DNA of 64,000 nucleotides from an uncultured Hyphomicrobiales bacterium (GCA_903929045.1 CAIYTE010000053.1:1-64000), one strand, 5' to 3'; shown: positions 47,960 through 58,712, counted from the first letter of the stretch. Notes: generated by a model from the sequence alone, not told the origin. Made by a program: numbers and translations.

Positions 47960-48409
47960 ATGGCGATGACCATGACCGGGGAAGTTCAGCTCCCAGCCAG
48001 CCGCGAGGTTGTATATGCCAAGCTCAATGATGCCGAGGTCCTCAAGGCCTGCATTCCCGGCTGCGAAGAGCTGATCAAGTCCTCGGACACCGAAATGTCG
48101 GCCGTCGCCGTCACCAAGATCGGTCCCGTGAAGGCGCGCTTCAAGGGTAAGGTCCATCTGTCCGACTTCGATCCGCCGAACGGCTATCGGATCTCGGGCG
48201 AGGGCGACGGCGGCGTCGCCGGCTTCGCCAAGGGCGGCGCCACCGTGGCGCTGACCGAAAAGGACGGCGGCACGCTGCTGACCTACAATGTCGAAGCCCA
48301 GATCGGCGGCAAGCTCGCCCAGCTCGGCCAGCGTCTGGTCAACGGCGCCGCCAAGAAGGTCGCCGACGACTTCTTCAAGAATTTCCAGGCCCACATCGCG
48401 GCCGGCTAG
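47960..48409 (+). CDS. coxG: CoxG family protein (SRPBCC fold), CO-dehydrogenase accessory
   Basis: The 149-residue protein matches CoxG: MTMTGEVQLPASREVVYAKL, DAEVLKACIPGCEELIKSSD, GPVKARFKGKVHLSDFDPP and LGQRLVNGAAKKVADDFFKNF. CoxG is thought to bind the membrane and recruit CO dehydrogenase; here it heads the structural genes. A strong AAGGAG lies upstream. coxS starts after a 181-bp gap. Confidence 0.93.
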   Translation: MAMTMTGEVQLPASREVVYAKLNDAEVLKACIPGCEELIKSSDTEMSAVAVTKIGPVKARFKGKVHLSDFDPPNGYRISGEGDGGVAGFAKGGATVALTEKDGGTLLTYNVEAQIGGKLAQLGQRLVNGAAKKVADDFFKNFQAHIAAG

Positions 48410-48590
48410 TCCGGCCATTTCACTTTAGATCTTTGGACTCCCTTGACCCGAGCGGGGCCGGGGGTTCAAGTTATAGCCGTTCCAAAGCGCGTGTTCGGGC
48501 AAAAACGGCCTGAATCGCGCCTGGACCGGCGCCGCCCGAGGGGGCGGAGACGAAAAGAGGGCCGTTCGGTCCCCTACTTTGGAGGAAGCC

Positions 48591-49085
<495 letters not shown>

Positions 49086-49137
49086 GCCACGTCGAACGCG
49101 AAGGACTTCATAAAAAAATAGCGGGAGGAGGCGGCCT

Positions 49138-51507
49138 ATGAGCACGACTGCTACCGGTATCGGCGCCCCGGTGCGCCGCAAGGAAGACTTCCGTTTCATC
49201 ACCGGCCACGGCCAGTATACGGACGATGTGGTGCGGCCCGGCGAAACCAAGGCGGTGTTCGTGCGCTCGCCGCACGCCCACGCCAAGATCAAAAGCATCG
49301 ATGTGTCCGCGGCGAAGAAAATGCCGGGCGTCGTCGATATTCTCACCGGCGCGCAGTTGGCCACCGACAAGATCGGCAACCTGATCTGCGGCTGGATGAT
49401 CCATTCCAAGGACGGCACGCCGATGAAGATGTCGGCGCATCCGGCGCTGGCGGCGGACAAGGTCAATTGCGTCGGCGATGCGGTGGCGGTGGTGATCGCC
49501 GAGACCACGGCGCAGGGCAAGGACGCGGCCGAGAAGGTCGTCGTCGATTACGACGTGCTCAAGGCCGTGATCGACCCCGCCAAGGCGCAGGCCAAGGACG
49601 CGCCGCAGATCCACGCCGATATTCCGAACAACACGATCTACCAGTGGCACCTCGGCGACGCCAAAGCCGTCGCCACGGCGTTTGCGGCTGCCAAGCACGT
49701 CACCAAGATCGATCTCGTCAATAATCGCCTGGTGCCGAACGCGATGGAGCCGCGCGCGGCGCTCGCCGAATACGACGAAGGCACCGACAATCTCACGCTC
49801 TGGAACACCTCGCAGAATCCGCATGTCGCGCGGCTGGTCATCGCCGCTTTCGTCGGCATGGCGCCGGAGCACAAATTGCGCGTCATCGCACCGGATGTCG
49901 GCGGCGGTTTCGGCTCCAAGATCTTTATCTACCCGGAAGAAGTCGTCTGCCTCTGGGCGGCGCGCAAGGTGAAGCGTCCGGTGAAGTGGACGTCGGACCG
50001 CTCCGAAGCCTTCCTCACCGACGCGCATGGCCGCGATCACGTCACCCATGCCGAACTCGCGCTCGACGCCCACGGCCATATCCTGGCGCTGCGCGCCAAG
50101 ACCATCGCCAATCTCGGCGCCTATATGTCGACCTTCTCGTCGTCGGTGCCGACCTATCTCTACGCTACGCTGCTGTCGGGCCAGTACAACATCCCGTCGA
50201 TCTATTGCGAGGTCGACGCGGTCTACACCAACACGGCGCCGGTCGATGCCTATCGCGGTGCGGGCCGCCCCGAGGCGACCTTCGTCATCGAGCGGCTGGT
50301 CGAAGTCGCGGCGCGGCAGCTGGGTCTCGATCCGGTGGAGCTGCGCAAGCGCAACTTCATCACCGCGTTCCCGCATCAGACGCCGGTAATCATGGCCTAT
50401 GACGCCGGCGATTATAACGCCTCGCTGAAGAAGGCGATGGACATGGCCGACGTCAAAGGCTTCGGCAAGCGCAAGCGCGAAGCATCGCGCCATGGCAAGC
50501 TCCGGGGCCTCGGCTATTCGACCTACATCGAAGCCTGCGGCATTGCGCCGTCACAGGCGGTGGGATCGCTTGGCGCCGGCGTCGGTCTGTGGGAGTCCGC
50601 CGAAGTGCGGGTCAACCCGACCGGCAGCGTCGAGGTGCTGACCGGCAGTCATGCGCACGGGCAGGGCCACGAAACGACGTTCGCGCAGCTTGTGTCGGAG
50701 CGGCTCGGCATTCCGTTCGACAGCGTGTCGATCGTGCACGGCGACACCGACAAGGTGCAGTTCGGCATGGGCACCTATGGCTCGCGCTCCGGCGCGGTCG
50801 GCATGTCGGCCATCGTCAAGGCGCTCGACAAGATCGAGGCCAAGGCCAAGAAGGTCGCCGGCTTCATGATGGAAGCCGCCGAAGGCGATATCGATTTCAA
50901 GGACGGCAAGTTCACGGTGAAGGGCACCGATAAGTCGGTGGCTTTCGGCGACGTCGCGCTCAATGCCTATGTCGCGCACAGATTCACCGGCGCCGAGCTT
51001 GAGCCCGGCCTGAAAGAGACCTCGTTCTACGACCCGACCAACTTCACGTTCCCGGCGGGTTGCCACATCTGCGAAATCGAGATCGACATCGAGACCGGCA
51101 AGACTGAAATCGTCAACTGGACCGCGGTCGACGATTTCGGCACGCTGATCAATCCGATGATCGTCGAAGGCCAGGTGCATGGCGGCATCGCGCAGGGCGT
51201 CGGCCAGGCGCTGATGGAAGGCGCGTTCTACAGCGCCGAAGGCCAACTCGTCAGCGGCTCGTTCATGGATTACAGCATGCCGCGCGCCCATGACCTGCCG
51301 TCGTTCCATGTCGGCACCACCGAGACCAAGGCGCCATCCAATCCGCTCGGCATCAAGGGCTGCGGTGAGGCCGGCGCGATTGCGTCGCCCGCCGCCGTCA
51401 TCAACGCCATCACCGACGCCATCGGATCCGAAGACATCGCCATGCCGGCCACCGCGAGTGCGGTCTGGGCGGCATTGCAGCGCGCTACACCGCGCACCGC
51501 AGCTTAA
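49138..51507 (+). CDS. coxL: Form II CO-dehydrogenase-like molybdopterin large subunit
   Basis: The 789-residue molybdenum hydroxylase large subunit has [29 protein letters not shown], the active-site loop AYRGAGR (371-377) and the catalytic Glu in [12 protein letters not shown] (E744). True (form I) CODH has AYxCSFR with the Cu-binding Cys, which is missing here, so this is a form II enzyme. Its real substrate may be an aldehyde, hydroxy acid or heterocycle rather than CO. Forms a complex with CoxS and CoxM. Confidence 0.96.
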   Translation: MSTTATGIGAPVRRKEDFRFITGHGQYTDDVVRPGETKAVFVRSPHAHAKIKSIDVSAAKKMPGVVDILTGAQLATDKIGNLICGWMIHSKDGTPMKMSAHPALAADKVNCVGDAVAVVIAETTAQGKDAAEKVVVDYDVLKAVIDPAKAQAKDAPQIHADIPNNTIYQWHLGDAKAVATAFAAAKHVTKIDLVNNRLVPNAMEPRAALAEYDEGTDNLTLWNTSQNPHVARLVIAAFVGMAPEHKLRVIAPDVGGGFGSKIFIYPEEVVCLWAARKVKRPVKWTSDRSEAFLTDAHGRDHVTHAELALDAHGHILALRAKTIANLGAYMSTFSSSVPTYLYATLLSGQYNIPSIYCEVDAVYTNTAPVDAYRGAGRPEATFVIERLVEVAARQLGLDPVELRKRNFITAFPHQTPVIMAYDAGDYNASLKKAMDMADVKGFGKRKREASRHGKLRGLGYSTYIEACGIAPSQAVGSLGAGVGLWESAEVRVNPTGSVEVLTGSHAHGQGHETTFAQLVSERLGIPFDSVSIVHGDTDKVQFGMGTYGSRSGAVGMSAIVKALDKIEAKAKKVAGFMMEAAEGDIDFKDGKFTVKGTDKSVAFGDVALNAYVAHRFTGAELEPGLKETSFYDPTNFTFPAGCHICEIEIDIETGKTEIVNWTAVDDFGTLINPMIVEGQVHGGIAQGVGQALMEGAFYSAEGQLVSGSFMDYSMPRAHDLPSFHVGTTETKAPSNPLGIKGCGEAGAIASPAAVINAITDAIGSEDIAMPATASAVWAALQRATPRTAA

Positions 51508-51525
51508 GGATTACAGGAGAGACCC

Positions 51526-52326
51526 ATGTACAACTTCACCTTCCATCGTCCGACCACGGTTCGTCAGGCCGCCGGCCTGCTGAGCCGCAATCCGGACGCC
51601 AAGCTTCTGGCAGGCGGACACTCGCTGCTGCCGGTGATGAAGCTGCGTCTGGCGCAGCCGTCGGCGCTGATCGATCTGTCGCAGGTCGAGGGCATTGTCG
51701 GTGTCGAACTCAAGGGCCGCTCGATTTCGATCGGCGCCATGACGCGCCACGCCGACGTCGCCAATTCGCCGGTGCTGAAAGAACACATGCCGGGGCTCGC
51801 CTCGGTGCCGGGCTCGATCGGCGACCCGCAGGTCCGCAACCGCGGCACCATCGGCGGCTCGATCGCCAACAACGACCCGAACGCCGACTATCCGGCGGCG
51901 TGCCTCGGTCTCGGCGCGACCATCATCACCAACAAGCGCCGCATTGCGGCCGACGACTTCTTCACCGGCATGTTCTCGACCGCGCTGGAAGAAGGCGAGA
52001 TCATCGTGCGCGTCAGCTTCCCGATCGTGAAGAAGGCCGGTTACGAGAAGTTCAAACATCCGGCGTCTGGCTTTGCGCTGGTCGGCGTGTTCGCCTCCAA
52101 GCGCGGCTCGGAAATCCGCGTCGCGGTGACGGGCGCGGGCTCGAACGGCGTGTTCCGCGTGCCGACTTTCGAAGAGGCGTTGAAGAAGCGCTTCTCGCCG
52201 AAGTCGCTCGAGGGCCTGACCATTCCGGCCGCCGGCATGAACGCCGACATTCACGCGACGCCGGAATATCGCGCGCATCTGGTCGGCGTCATCGCCCGCC
52301 GCGCGGTGGCGAAGGCGGTTGCGTAG
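51526..52326 (+). CDS. coxM: CO-dehydrogenase-like medium subunit, FAD-binding
   Basis: The 266-residue flavoprotein subunit has the FAD motifs LLAGGHSLLPVMKLRL (28-43) and GTIGGSIANNDPNADYPA (107-124). It accepts electrons from CoxS and passes them to the respiratory chain. It is preceded by AGGAGAG 18 bp after coxL and is followed by a terminator, so it is the last gene of the structural unit. Confidence 0.95.
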   Translation: MYNFTFHRPTTVRQAAGLLSRNPDAKLLAGGHSLLPVMKLRLAQPSALIDLSQVEGIVGVELKGRSISIGAMTRHADVANSPVLKEHMPGLASVPGSIGDPQVRNRGTIGGSIANNDPNADYPAACLGLGATIITNKRRIAADDFFTGMFSTALEEGEIIVRVSFPIVKKAGYEKFKHPASGFALVGVFASKRGSEIRVAVTGAGSNGVFRVPTFEEALKKRFSPKSLEGLTIPAAGMNADIHATPEYRAHLVGVIARRAVAKAVA

Positions 52327-52348
52327 ACTTCCACGGATTTGGACTGAG

Positions 52349-52378
52349 AAAGGGCGGCTTTCGGGCCGCCCTTTTTTT
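52349..52378 (+). terminator. Rho-independent terminator after coxM
   Basis: AAAGGGCGGC (52349-52358) pairs with GCCGCCCTTT (52365-52374) around a 6-nt loop, and the T-run continues to 52378. Confidence 0.95.
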
Positions 52379-52450
52379 GTGCTCTGAGTGGTTTCGCTGG
52401 ATCGCCGGGATCGTTAAAGAGGTGCGGGGACGCGCATAAGGACAAGAACA

Positions 52451-53821
52451 ATGGCCGCGATCACGATCGCCGAACGCCTCAGCGAATACGCAGCGAATTT
52501 GCGTTTCGAAGACCTGCCCGCCGCCGTCGTCCATCGCGCCAAATGCTTCTTTGTCGACAGCTTCGGCTGCGCGCTTGGCGGCTACGACAGCGAGCCGGTG
52601 AAGATCGCGCGTTCGCTGGCGCAAGATGTAACGAGCCGGAAGCCGGCGCGCATTTTCTGTAGCGGCGAGACGACGAGCCTTGATCTCGCGGTCTTCGCCA
52701 ATGCGGCGATGGTGCGCTACCTTGATTTCAACGATGGCTACATCGGGCTCGAGGCGGGTCATCCGAGCGACAATATTGCAGGCATCGTGACGGCGGGGGA
52801 GGTCGCCAAGGCCGACGGAAAGACGCTGATCGTCGCGACGGTTATTGCCTACGAAGTCTTCGGCCGCATGTGTGACACGCTCAATATCAAGCCGATGGGT
52901 TTTGACCACGTCACGATTGGCGCGATGGCCAGCGTTTTGTCCATCGGGCGCGTTCTTGGTCTGACGCAGCCGCAGTTGCTGGAGGCGCTGAACCTGGTCG
53001 TTGCCGGTAACGTCGCGCTCTACCAGACGCGCATCGGCAACGTGTCGATGTGGAAGGGCTGCGCCTACGCCAATGCCAGCCGTAACGCCGTCTTCGCGAC
53101 GCAGCTTGCCTTGCGCGGCATGACGGGGCCGTCACCGATCTTCGAAGGCCGCGCCGGATATTTCAAGGCGGTTAGTCAGCGGCCGTTCGAACTGGCGCCG
53201 TTCGGCGGCAAGGGCGGCTCCTCGTTCAAGATCATGGAGTGCCTGATCAAGCGCTACCCGCTGGGGCAGTACTCGCAATCCGTCGTCGATGCGGCGATCC
53301 AGGCACGCGCGGCGGCGGGCGACGCCGCCAACATTGCGTCCGTTGAGGTGCGGACATTGCATACCGCGGTTAGCATGATGGCCGGCGATCCGGAAAAATG
53401 GCGCCCCGCGAACCGTGAGTCCGCCGATCACAGCATGCCGTACACCGCCGGCATTGCGCTGATGTACGGTCATATCAAGGAAGAGCATTTCGACGATCCC
53501 TATCTGCACGATCCAGCGCTTCTGGAACTGGTCAGCCGCATCAAGTGTGTTGTCTCGGAAGAGGCGAACGGCCGCGAGCCCGAAGCCATGCTGTGCGATC
53601 TCGACGTTGTGCTGAAGGACGGCGGTACAAAATCGATCCGCGTCGAATATCACCGTGGCCACTCGAAGAATTTCATGACCGATGCCGAGATCGAGGAGAA
53701 GTTCCACGAACTTGCCGATCCCGTTCTCACGGCCTCGCGCGCGGACGCACTCGCCGCGCAACTGTGGAAACTCGATGCCATCAAGGACGTTGGGACCGTG
53801 TTCGACCTGATGCGCGTCTGA
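52451..53821 (+). CDS. MmgE/PrpD family protein
   Basis: The 456-residue protein resembles the 2-methylcitrate dehydratase/aconitate decarboxylase superfamily. The helical domain includes FVDSFGCALGGYDSEPVKIARSL and the active-site region MVRYLDFNDGYIG ... GHPSDNIAGIVTAGE. A second domain includes ANASRNAVFATQLALRGMTG and HSMPYTAGIALMYGHI. It probably dehydrates or decarboxylates a hydroxy- or tricarboxylate. It is followed 24 bp later by a Bug receptor, suggesting uptake and use of the same acid. Confidence 0.9.
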   Translation: MAAITIAERLSEYAANLRFEDLPAAVVHRAKCFFVDSFGCALGGYDSEPVKIARSLAQDVTSRKPARIFCSGETTSLDLAVFANAAMVRYLDFNDGYIGLEAGHPSDNIAGIVTAGEVAKADGKTLIVATVIAYEVFGRMCDTLNIKPMGFDHVTIGAMASVLSIGRVLGLTQPQLLEALNLVVAGNVALYQTRIGNVSMWKGCAYANASRNAVFATQLALRGMTGPSPIFEGRAGYFKAVSQRPFELAPFGGKGGSSFKIMECLIKRYPLGQYSQSVVDAAIQARAAAGDAANIASVEVRTLHTAVSMMAGDPEKWRPANRESADHSMPYTAGIALMYGHIKEEHFDDPYLHDPALLELVSRIKCVVSEEANGREPEAMLCDLDVVLKDGGTKSIRVEYHRGHSKNFMTDAEIEEKFHELADPVLTASRADALAAQLWKLDAIKDVGTVFDLMRV

Positions 53822-53845
53822 TCGTTCCTTGCCGGGAGCCATGCG

Positions 53846-54832
53846 ATGAAAGAACAAACGAAGTTTAATCGCCGCAGTGTGATGCTGGGTGCGGCCGCGG
53901 CGGTCTGCGTAAGCCCGGTTATGGCGGCTGATAATTATCCGTCGCGTTACATTCATCTGATCCTGCCGTTTCCGCCCGGTGGCGGCACCGACGCGGTCTC
54001 GCGGATCCTCGGCAAGAAAATGACGGACGATCTCGGCCAAAACGTTGTCATCGACAACCGTCCGGGTGCGGCGGGCAATCTCGCCACACAGATCGTCGCG
54101 AAATCGCCGGCGGACGGCTATACCTTGCTCGTCGGTTTCAACGGCACGCTCACCGTCAATCCGTCGCTCTATCCCGATGCGACGGTGGACCTCCAGCGGG
54201 ACCTCACGCCCATCAGTCTGATGGCGGAGGGAGGCTATGTCCTCGTCACCAATCCGAAGCTGCCGGTTCAGTCGGTGCAGGAACTCATCGATTACGCCAA
54301 AGCGCATGCCGGCACGCTCAATTATGCATCGGCCGGCGTTGGCAGCCCGCTGCATATGGCAGGCGCACTGTTCGCCGGACGGACGGGTATCAATGTCGTT
54401 CATGTGCCGTATCGCGGCGGCGGACCGGCCGTGCTCGCCGTGCTGGCGGGTGATGCGCATTATTATTTCGGTTCGATCGCCTCGACGCTGCCGCACATCG
54501 AGGCCGGCAAGCTTCGTCCGCTCGCGGTGGCGAGCCTGAAGCGTTCGCCGCTGTTGCCCAACATGCCGACGCTCGATGAAGCGGGGCTGCCCGGTTTCAA
54601 CGTGACGAGCTGGTACGGCTTGCTGGCGCCCGCCGGCGTGCCGGACGGCGTCGTTTCGGTAATTCAGAAAGAGTTGGCCAAGGCGTTGCAGGACCCGGAG
54701 GTCGTGAAGGCGCTTGACCGGGAAGGGCTGAGTGCGATCCCGAGCAACTCAACGGTGATGGCCGAGCGCATGAAGAGCGAAACGGCGATGTGGAAGAAAG
54801 TCATCGACGACGCGCACATCAAGGCGCAGTAG
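53846..54832 (+). CDS. Tripartite tricarboxylate transporter (Bug/TctC) periplasmic receptor
   Basis: The 328-residue periplasmic receptor has a signal with an Arg pair (FNRRSVMLGAAAAV, possible Tat). It then has IHLILPFPPGGGTDAVSRIL, QNVVIDNRPGAAGNLATQIV and VHVPYRGGGPAVLAVLAGDA. It is the third Bug receptor in the window and is transcribed with the MmgE/PrpD gene. Likely ligand: a di- or tricarboxylate. Confidence 0.93.
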   Translation: MKEQTKFNRRSVMLGAAAAVCVSPVMAADNYPSRYIHLILPFPPGGGTDAVSRILGKKMTDDLGQNVVIDNRPGAAGNLATQIVAKSPADGYTLLVGFNGTLTVNPSLYPDATVDLQRDLTPISLMAEGGYVLVTNPKLPVQSVQELIDYAKAHAGTLNYASAGVGSPLHMAGALFAGRTGINVVHVPYRGGGPAVLAVLAGDAHYYFGSIASTLPHIEAGKLRPLAVASLKRSPLLPNMPTLDEAGLPGFNVTSWYGLLAPAGVPDGVVSVIQKELAKALQDPEVVKALDREGLSAIPSNSTVMAERMKSETAMWKKVIDDAHIKAQ

Positions 54833-54840
54833 GGCGAGCG

Positions 54841-57393
54841 CTATTTCGGCTCCGCGTTGATCTTGGCCATCTTCACGAGTACCGCCTCGACGATCTCGCG
54901 CGTATAGGGCTTCTGGATCACGATGATATGCGACAGCTCGGCCGGAATCGGCGCACGCTCGCCATAGCCCGTGGCGAAGATGAAGGGCACGTTCAATTCG
55001 ACCAGCTTCTTGCCGACCGCGATGCTGTTCTCGTTGCCGAGATTGAGGTCGAGCAGGGCGAAGGACGGCTTGATGCGGTCGATGGTTTTCATCGCTTCCG
55101 CCACCGAGGCTGCGGTCTCGACGTGCCGCGCGCCGAGTTCCAGCAGGATGACTTCGCCGCTCATGGCGATGATGAGGTTGTCCTCGACGATCATCGCGGT
55201 GTCGGACAGGCGCGGCTTTTCCTCGATCGGCTGCTGAAGCAGCTTGTTGCCGCCGGCCGCCGCCGAGAGCATTTCGACGTAATTCGCGGGGATGACGAAG
55301 CGCGCCTGCACGCCGAGCAGGTCGAACCGCAGCTCGGCGTCGCCCTTGAGATCGAACGGGATCGACCGCTCGATGAGCGTCGTGCCGAAGCCCTTGCGCG
55401 AGGGCGGCTGTACCGGCGGGCCGCCGGTTTCTTTCCACTCGATGACCAGGCCTGCGGAGTCGTCCAGCTTCCACGACACATCGACGGCGCCGGTGGAGTC
55501 GGCCAGCGCGCCGTATTTGGCGGAGTTGGTCATCATCTCGTGGATGACGAGCGCGAGCGTGGCGAAGGCCTTCGGATCGAGCGCGACCTCGGGGCCTTCC
55601 ATCTTGATACGGCCGGCGCGCGAGCCGAGATAGGCGCCGGCTTCGGATTCGACCAGCGATTTGAGCGCGGCCGGCGCCCAGTTGAGATTGGTGATCTGGT
55701 CGTGCGCGCGGGCCAGCGCCTGAATGCGGCCGCCCAACACGCTGGCGAATTCTTCCGTGCTCGCCGCCGAGTCTTTGCTTTGCGCCACGAGACCGCGCAC
55801 CAGGCTGAGAATGTTGCGCACGCGGTGGTTCAACTCCGCGATCATCAGCTCCTGGCGCTCCTGCGCCGTACGGCGTTCGTGCGCGGCAAGGTCGGAGAGT
55901 TGCAGGATGACCTCGAGCAGCGTGATGCGCAGGCTCTCGGCAATCTGCAGATCGGCGCCGGTCCACGGCGCCGACTGGCCTTGCACGATCTCCGACCACA
56001 GTTTGAAACTCGATCGCGGCGACAGGCGGGTGCCCATCGGACCGACTTCATACTGCTTGTTCGGATCGCCGGCCCAGTTCACCGAGCGCAGGATTTCGCG
56101 GCGGAAGAAGATCAGGCAGTCGCGCGGCGCCCGCGAAATGGGGACGGCGAGAAACCCCGCGGCGCGGTCGCGGAACGACTCGCCCGAAGCATAGATCTTG
56201 GCGATCTCCGCGCTGGCGACGATGCGCCCGGGCGAGGTGCGGTTGATGAAGCCGATCAGGTCTTTGACTTCCGCCTCGGTCGGCGTCGTGCCTTCGAGCG
56301 TCATATTGCCGTCGGACAGGATGGCGATGCCGTCGCAATCGATCATCTTGCGGTAATCGGCGGTGAAGTCGGCGATGGCGCCGCGGCTGTGGGCGTGATT
56401 GGCGGCAACTTCGAGCAGCCGCTCCTGGATCTGATGCGCCTTTGCCGCATAGGTCACGTCGGCCTCGCGCTCCCTGCTTTCTAGAATCCAGGAAAACATC
56501 TGGCCGAAAAGCTCGGCCGCGGTGCGCCGCTCGAACGAGATATGACGCGTCGAATAGTGATGGCAGGCGAACAGGCCCCACAATTTGCCGTCGCGCAGGA
56601 TCGACACCGACATCGAGGCGTCGACGCCCATGTTCTGCAGATATTCGATGTGGATCGGCGACACCGAGCGCAGCACGCTCATCGACAGATCGAGCAGCGA
56701 GGCGTTGTGAGTCGCCGCCGACACCAGCGGCACGGGCTTGGCGCTAATGTTCGCGATAATGCGCAGCCAGTTGCGCTGATAGAGCAGGCGGGCCTGACGC
56801 GGAATATCGGACGCCGGATAATGCAGGCCGAGGAAGGGCTCGAGCCCCGACGCGGCCTGCTCGGCGATGACTTCGCCCGAGCCGTCGGCGGCGAAGCGAT
56901 AGACCATGACGCGATCGAAGCCGGTGAGGATTTTCACCTGACGCGCCGCTTCCTGCGCCAGTTCGAGCGTGCCCTTGGTCTTGCGCAGGCGGCCGATCAT
57001 CAGCCGCACGATTTCGCCCGAATTATCATCCTTGTCGAGGACGCTCGGCTCGGCTTCGACGATCAGGTAAACGCCCGAAAAATGAATGGCGATGTCGTAG
57101 GGCGTGCCGCCGTCCTGCAACTGAACGCCGAAGATGCGCTCGACGGCATCGGGGCCCGCCAGATAGTCGATGCGCTTGCGGATGGCCTCGATGGCGGCCG
57201 GATGAAACACTTTGTCCAGCGGCTGCTGCAGCACGTCCGAGATATGAATGCCCAGAAACGATCCGGCATTCTCCGACGCGATGGTGATGGTGAAGTCCGA
57301 CAACAACCCGAGCAGAAATCCGAACGGCTGGATGTTGCCGGGGATATGAATCGGCTCGCGGTCGCAATTGGTGAGATCGACTTCCTGGTTCAT
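54841..57393 (-). CDS. bphP: Bacteriophytochrome: PAS-GAF-PHY, HWE/HisKA_2 kinase, receiver
   Basis: The 850-residue photoreceptor kinase has a biliverdin-attachment cysteine at residue 10 (LTNCDREPIHIPGNIQPFG). The GAF signature HYPASDIPRQARLLYQRNW is at 191-209, with chromophore histidines in SPIHIEYLQNMGV and FACHHYSTRH. The PHY domain has PRSSFKLWSEIV (459-470). The kinase has its phospho-His in AELNHRVRNILSL (H523), an ATP lid GFGTTLIERSI and no separate HPt. The receiver has phospho-acceptor D782 (LLDLNLGN) and K828. It is a red/far-red sensor. Its ATG overlaps the bphO stop. Confidence 0.95.
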   Translation of the reverse strand: MNQEVDLTNCDREPIHIPGNIQPFGFLLGLLSDFTITIASENAGSFLGIHISDVLQQPLDKVFHPAAIEAIRKRIDYLAGPDAVERIFGVQLQDGGTPYDIAIHFSGVYLIVEAEPSVLDKDDNSGEIVRLMIGRLRKTKGTLELAQEAARQVKILTGFDRVMVYRFAADGSGEVIAEQAASGLEPFLGLHYPASDIPRQARLLYQRNWLRIIANISAKPVPLVSAATHNASLLDLSMSVLRSVSPIHIEYLQNMGVDASMSVSILRDGKLWGLFACHHYSTRHISFERRTAAELFGQMFSWILESREREADVTYAAKAHQIQERLLEVAANHAHSRGAIADFTADYRKMIDCDGIAILSDGNMTLEGTTPTEAEVKDLIGFINRTSPGRIVASAEIAKIYASGESFRDRAAGFLAVPISRAPRDCLIFFRREILRSVNWAGDPNKQYEVGPMGTRLSPRSSFKLWSEIVQGQSAPWTGADLQIAESLRITLLEVILQLSDLAAHERRTAQERQELMIAELNHRVRNILSLVRGLVAQSKDSAASTEEFASVLGGRIQALARAHDQITNLNWAPAALKSLVESEAGAYLGSRAGRIKMEGPEVALDPKAFATLALVIHEMMTNSAKYGALADSTGAVDVSWKLDDSAGLVIEWKETGGPPVQPPSRKGFGTTLIERSIPFDLKGDAELRFDLLGVQARFVIPANYVEMLSAAAGGNKLLQQPIEEKPRLSDTAMIVEDNLIIAMSGEVILLELGARHVETAASVAEAMKTIDRIKPSFALLDLNLGNENSIAVGKKLVELNVPFIFATGYGERAPIPAELSHIIVIQKPYTREIVEAVLVKMAKINAEPK

Positions 57394-57989
57394 GCGCCGG
57401 CCGCCTTGGCAAACAGATCGAAGGTCTGCCGCGCGCCTTCGGCCGCTTCGGCATGGTCGGTGGTGTCTTCGGCGTCCTTGAGAAGGACGAGGAAGCTCGG
57501 CCACAGCCGGTCGCCGGCGCCGTGGCTCAGATAGGCCGTCGCCGCGGTGACACGCGGATCGGCCGAGGTGTTCACGGTGTTGAGCAGGAAGCGCGCGCCG
57601 AGCCGGGAGCCTTCCAGCACATAGGCCGCGCCGAGCATGCGGTCGGGGGTGAGATCCATCGCCAGCGGCAGCGGGGTAAATGTGCCGCCGACGGCGGCGA
57701 GATCGTCGAGCATCGCGCGGCGGCGTGTGCGCAGCGGCCAGTCCGGCACGATGCGTTCGATGCCGGCCTCGCTCAGCGCCGCTTCCAGCGGCAGCAAAGC
57801 GGCGGCGTTGATTTCGAGAAAGCGGCGGTATCCGTCGAGATCGCGGAGGTCGAGGGCACCGAGGGATGAGTCCAGCCGCGCGTGCGCGTCGCCGGTGGCA
57901 CTGCGCAGATGGTCGCGTAAGGCCGGTTTACGGCCGCCCGGAATATCGGCGCGGGAATTGAAATCTTCCGAACCTGAAAGAACCGACAC
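57390..57989 (-). CDS. bphO: Biliverdin-producing heme oxygenase
   Basis: The ~199-residue helical heme oxygenase provides biliverdin for the phytochrome. It has ALRDHLRSATGDAHARLDSS (proximal His in DAHARL), LDGYRRFLEINAAALLPLE, and AYVLEGSRLGARFLL, the distal-helix region with the conserved glycine. It starts at GTG 57989 with AGGGGG upstream, and the frame is open farther upstream. ATGA overlap with bphP shows a coupled bphO-bphP operon. Confidence 0.9.
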   Translation of the reverse strand: MSVLSGSEDFNSRADIPGGRKPALRDHLRSATGDAHARLDSSLGALDLRDLDGYRRFLEINAAALLPLEAALSEAGIERIVPDWPLRTRRRAMLDDLAAVGGTFTPLPLAMDLTPDRMLGAAYVLEGSRLGARFLLNTVNTSADPRVTAATAYLSHGAGDRLWPSFLVLLKDAEDTTDHAEAAEGARQTFDLFAKAAGA

Positions 57990-58080
57990 ACGACCCCCTG
58001 ACAGGGCGCACGGCCCGGCGAAAAAGCACAACGGGGATTCCCGCGGAAAGTTCCGCCCCCGAAGGCGACTTTCTACCGCC

Positions 58081-58611
58081 TCAGGCCGGGGTCTTGTCCA
58101 GCTCTCCGAGCAGATTGTGCAGGTCGAGCGGGTGGGTGAACATCTGTAGGGCGCCGTCGGGCTTTTTCGGCCACTGGTCCTGCGGCCGGTCCCAGTACAG
58201 CTCGACGCCGTTCTCGTCCGGGTCGCGAAGGTAAAGCGCCTCGGACACGCCATGGTCGCTGGCGCCGTCCAAGGGGATCTTGGCGGTGATCAGCCGTTTC
58301 AGCGCATCCGCCAGCAGACGGCGCGAGGGGTAGAGGATAGCGGTGTGGAAGAGGCCGGTGGTGCCCGGTGCGGGCGGCGAACCGCCGAGGCTTTCCCAGG
58401 TATTGAGGCCGATGTGGTGGTGGTAGCCGCCCGCCGAAATAAAGGCCGCGCCGGGGCGGGAGGTGGTCACCTCGAAGCCCAGAACGCCGCAGTAGAAATC
58501 CATCGCCCGCTGCAGGTTGGCCACCTTGAGGTGGACGTGGCCGATGCGTACGCCGGCGTCTATGGCGGGGAAACGGGCCGGATTTTCGGTGGTCGCGGCG
58601 GGGCTGGACAT
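58081..58611 (-). CDS. VOC family protein (catechol 2,3-dioxygenase/glyoxalase fold)
   Basis: The 176-residue protein has paired beta-alpha-beta VOC modules. Metal-ligand positions are visible as RIGHVHLKVANLQRAMDFY (His), TTGLFHTAILYPSR (His) and PDENGVELYWDRPQDQW (Glu), the triad of extradiol dioxygenases of the CatE type. The substrate is unknown. It is upstream of bphO on the same strand, with a ~90-bp gap that shows nothing special. Confidence 0.87.
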   Translation of the reverse strand: MSSPAATTENPARFPAIDAGVRIGHVHLKVANLQRAMDFYCGVLGFEVTTSRPGAAFISAGGYHHHIGLNTWESLGGSPPAPGTTGLFHTAILYPSRRLLADALKRLITAKIPLDGASDHGVSEALYLRDPDENGVELYWDRPQDQWPKKPDGALQMFTHPLDLHNLLGELDKTPA

Positions 58612-58712
58612 GGCAGCTATCCTTGGTTGGTATCGGCTGGTGACCGGCGGTGTTGCGGATTAGATGTAGGCTGAAGCCGCGACCGCTTAAAGTGTCACCG
58701 AGGGTACCGATA

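Noticed and set aside
48443-48477. Sigma-70 promoter before coxS (TTGACC and TATAGC)
   Set aside because: The hexamers are 23 bp apart, too far for a normal sigma-70 promoter.
49138-51507. Bona fide (form I) CO dehydrogenase large subunit
   Set aside because: The active-site loop is AYRGAGR instead of the cysteine-containing AYxCSFR.
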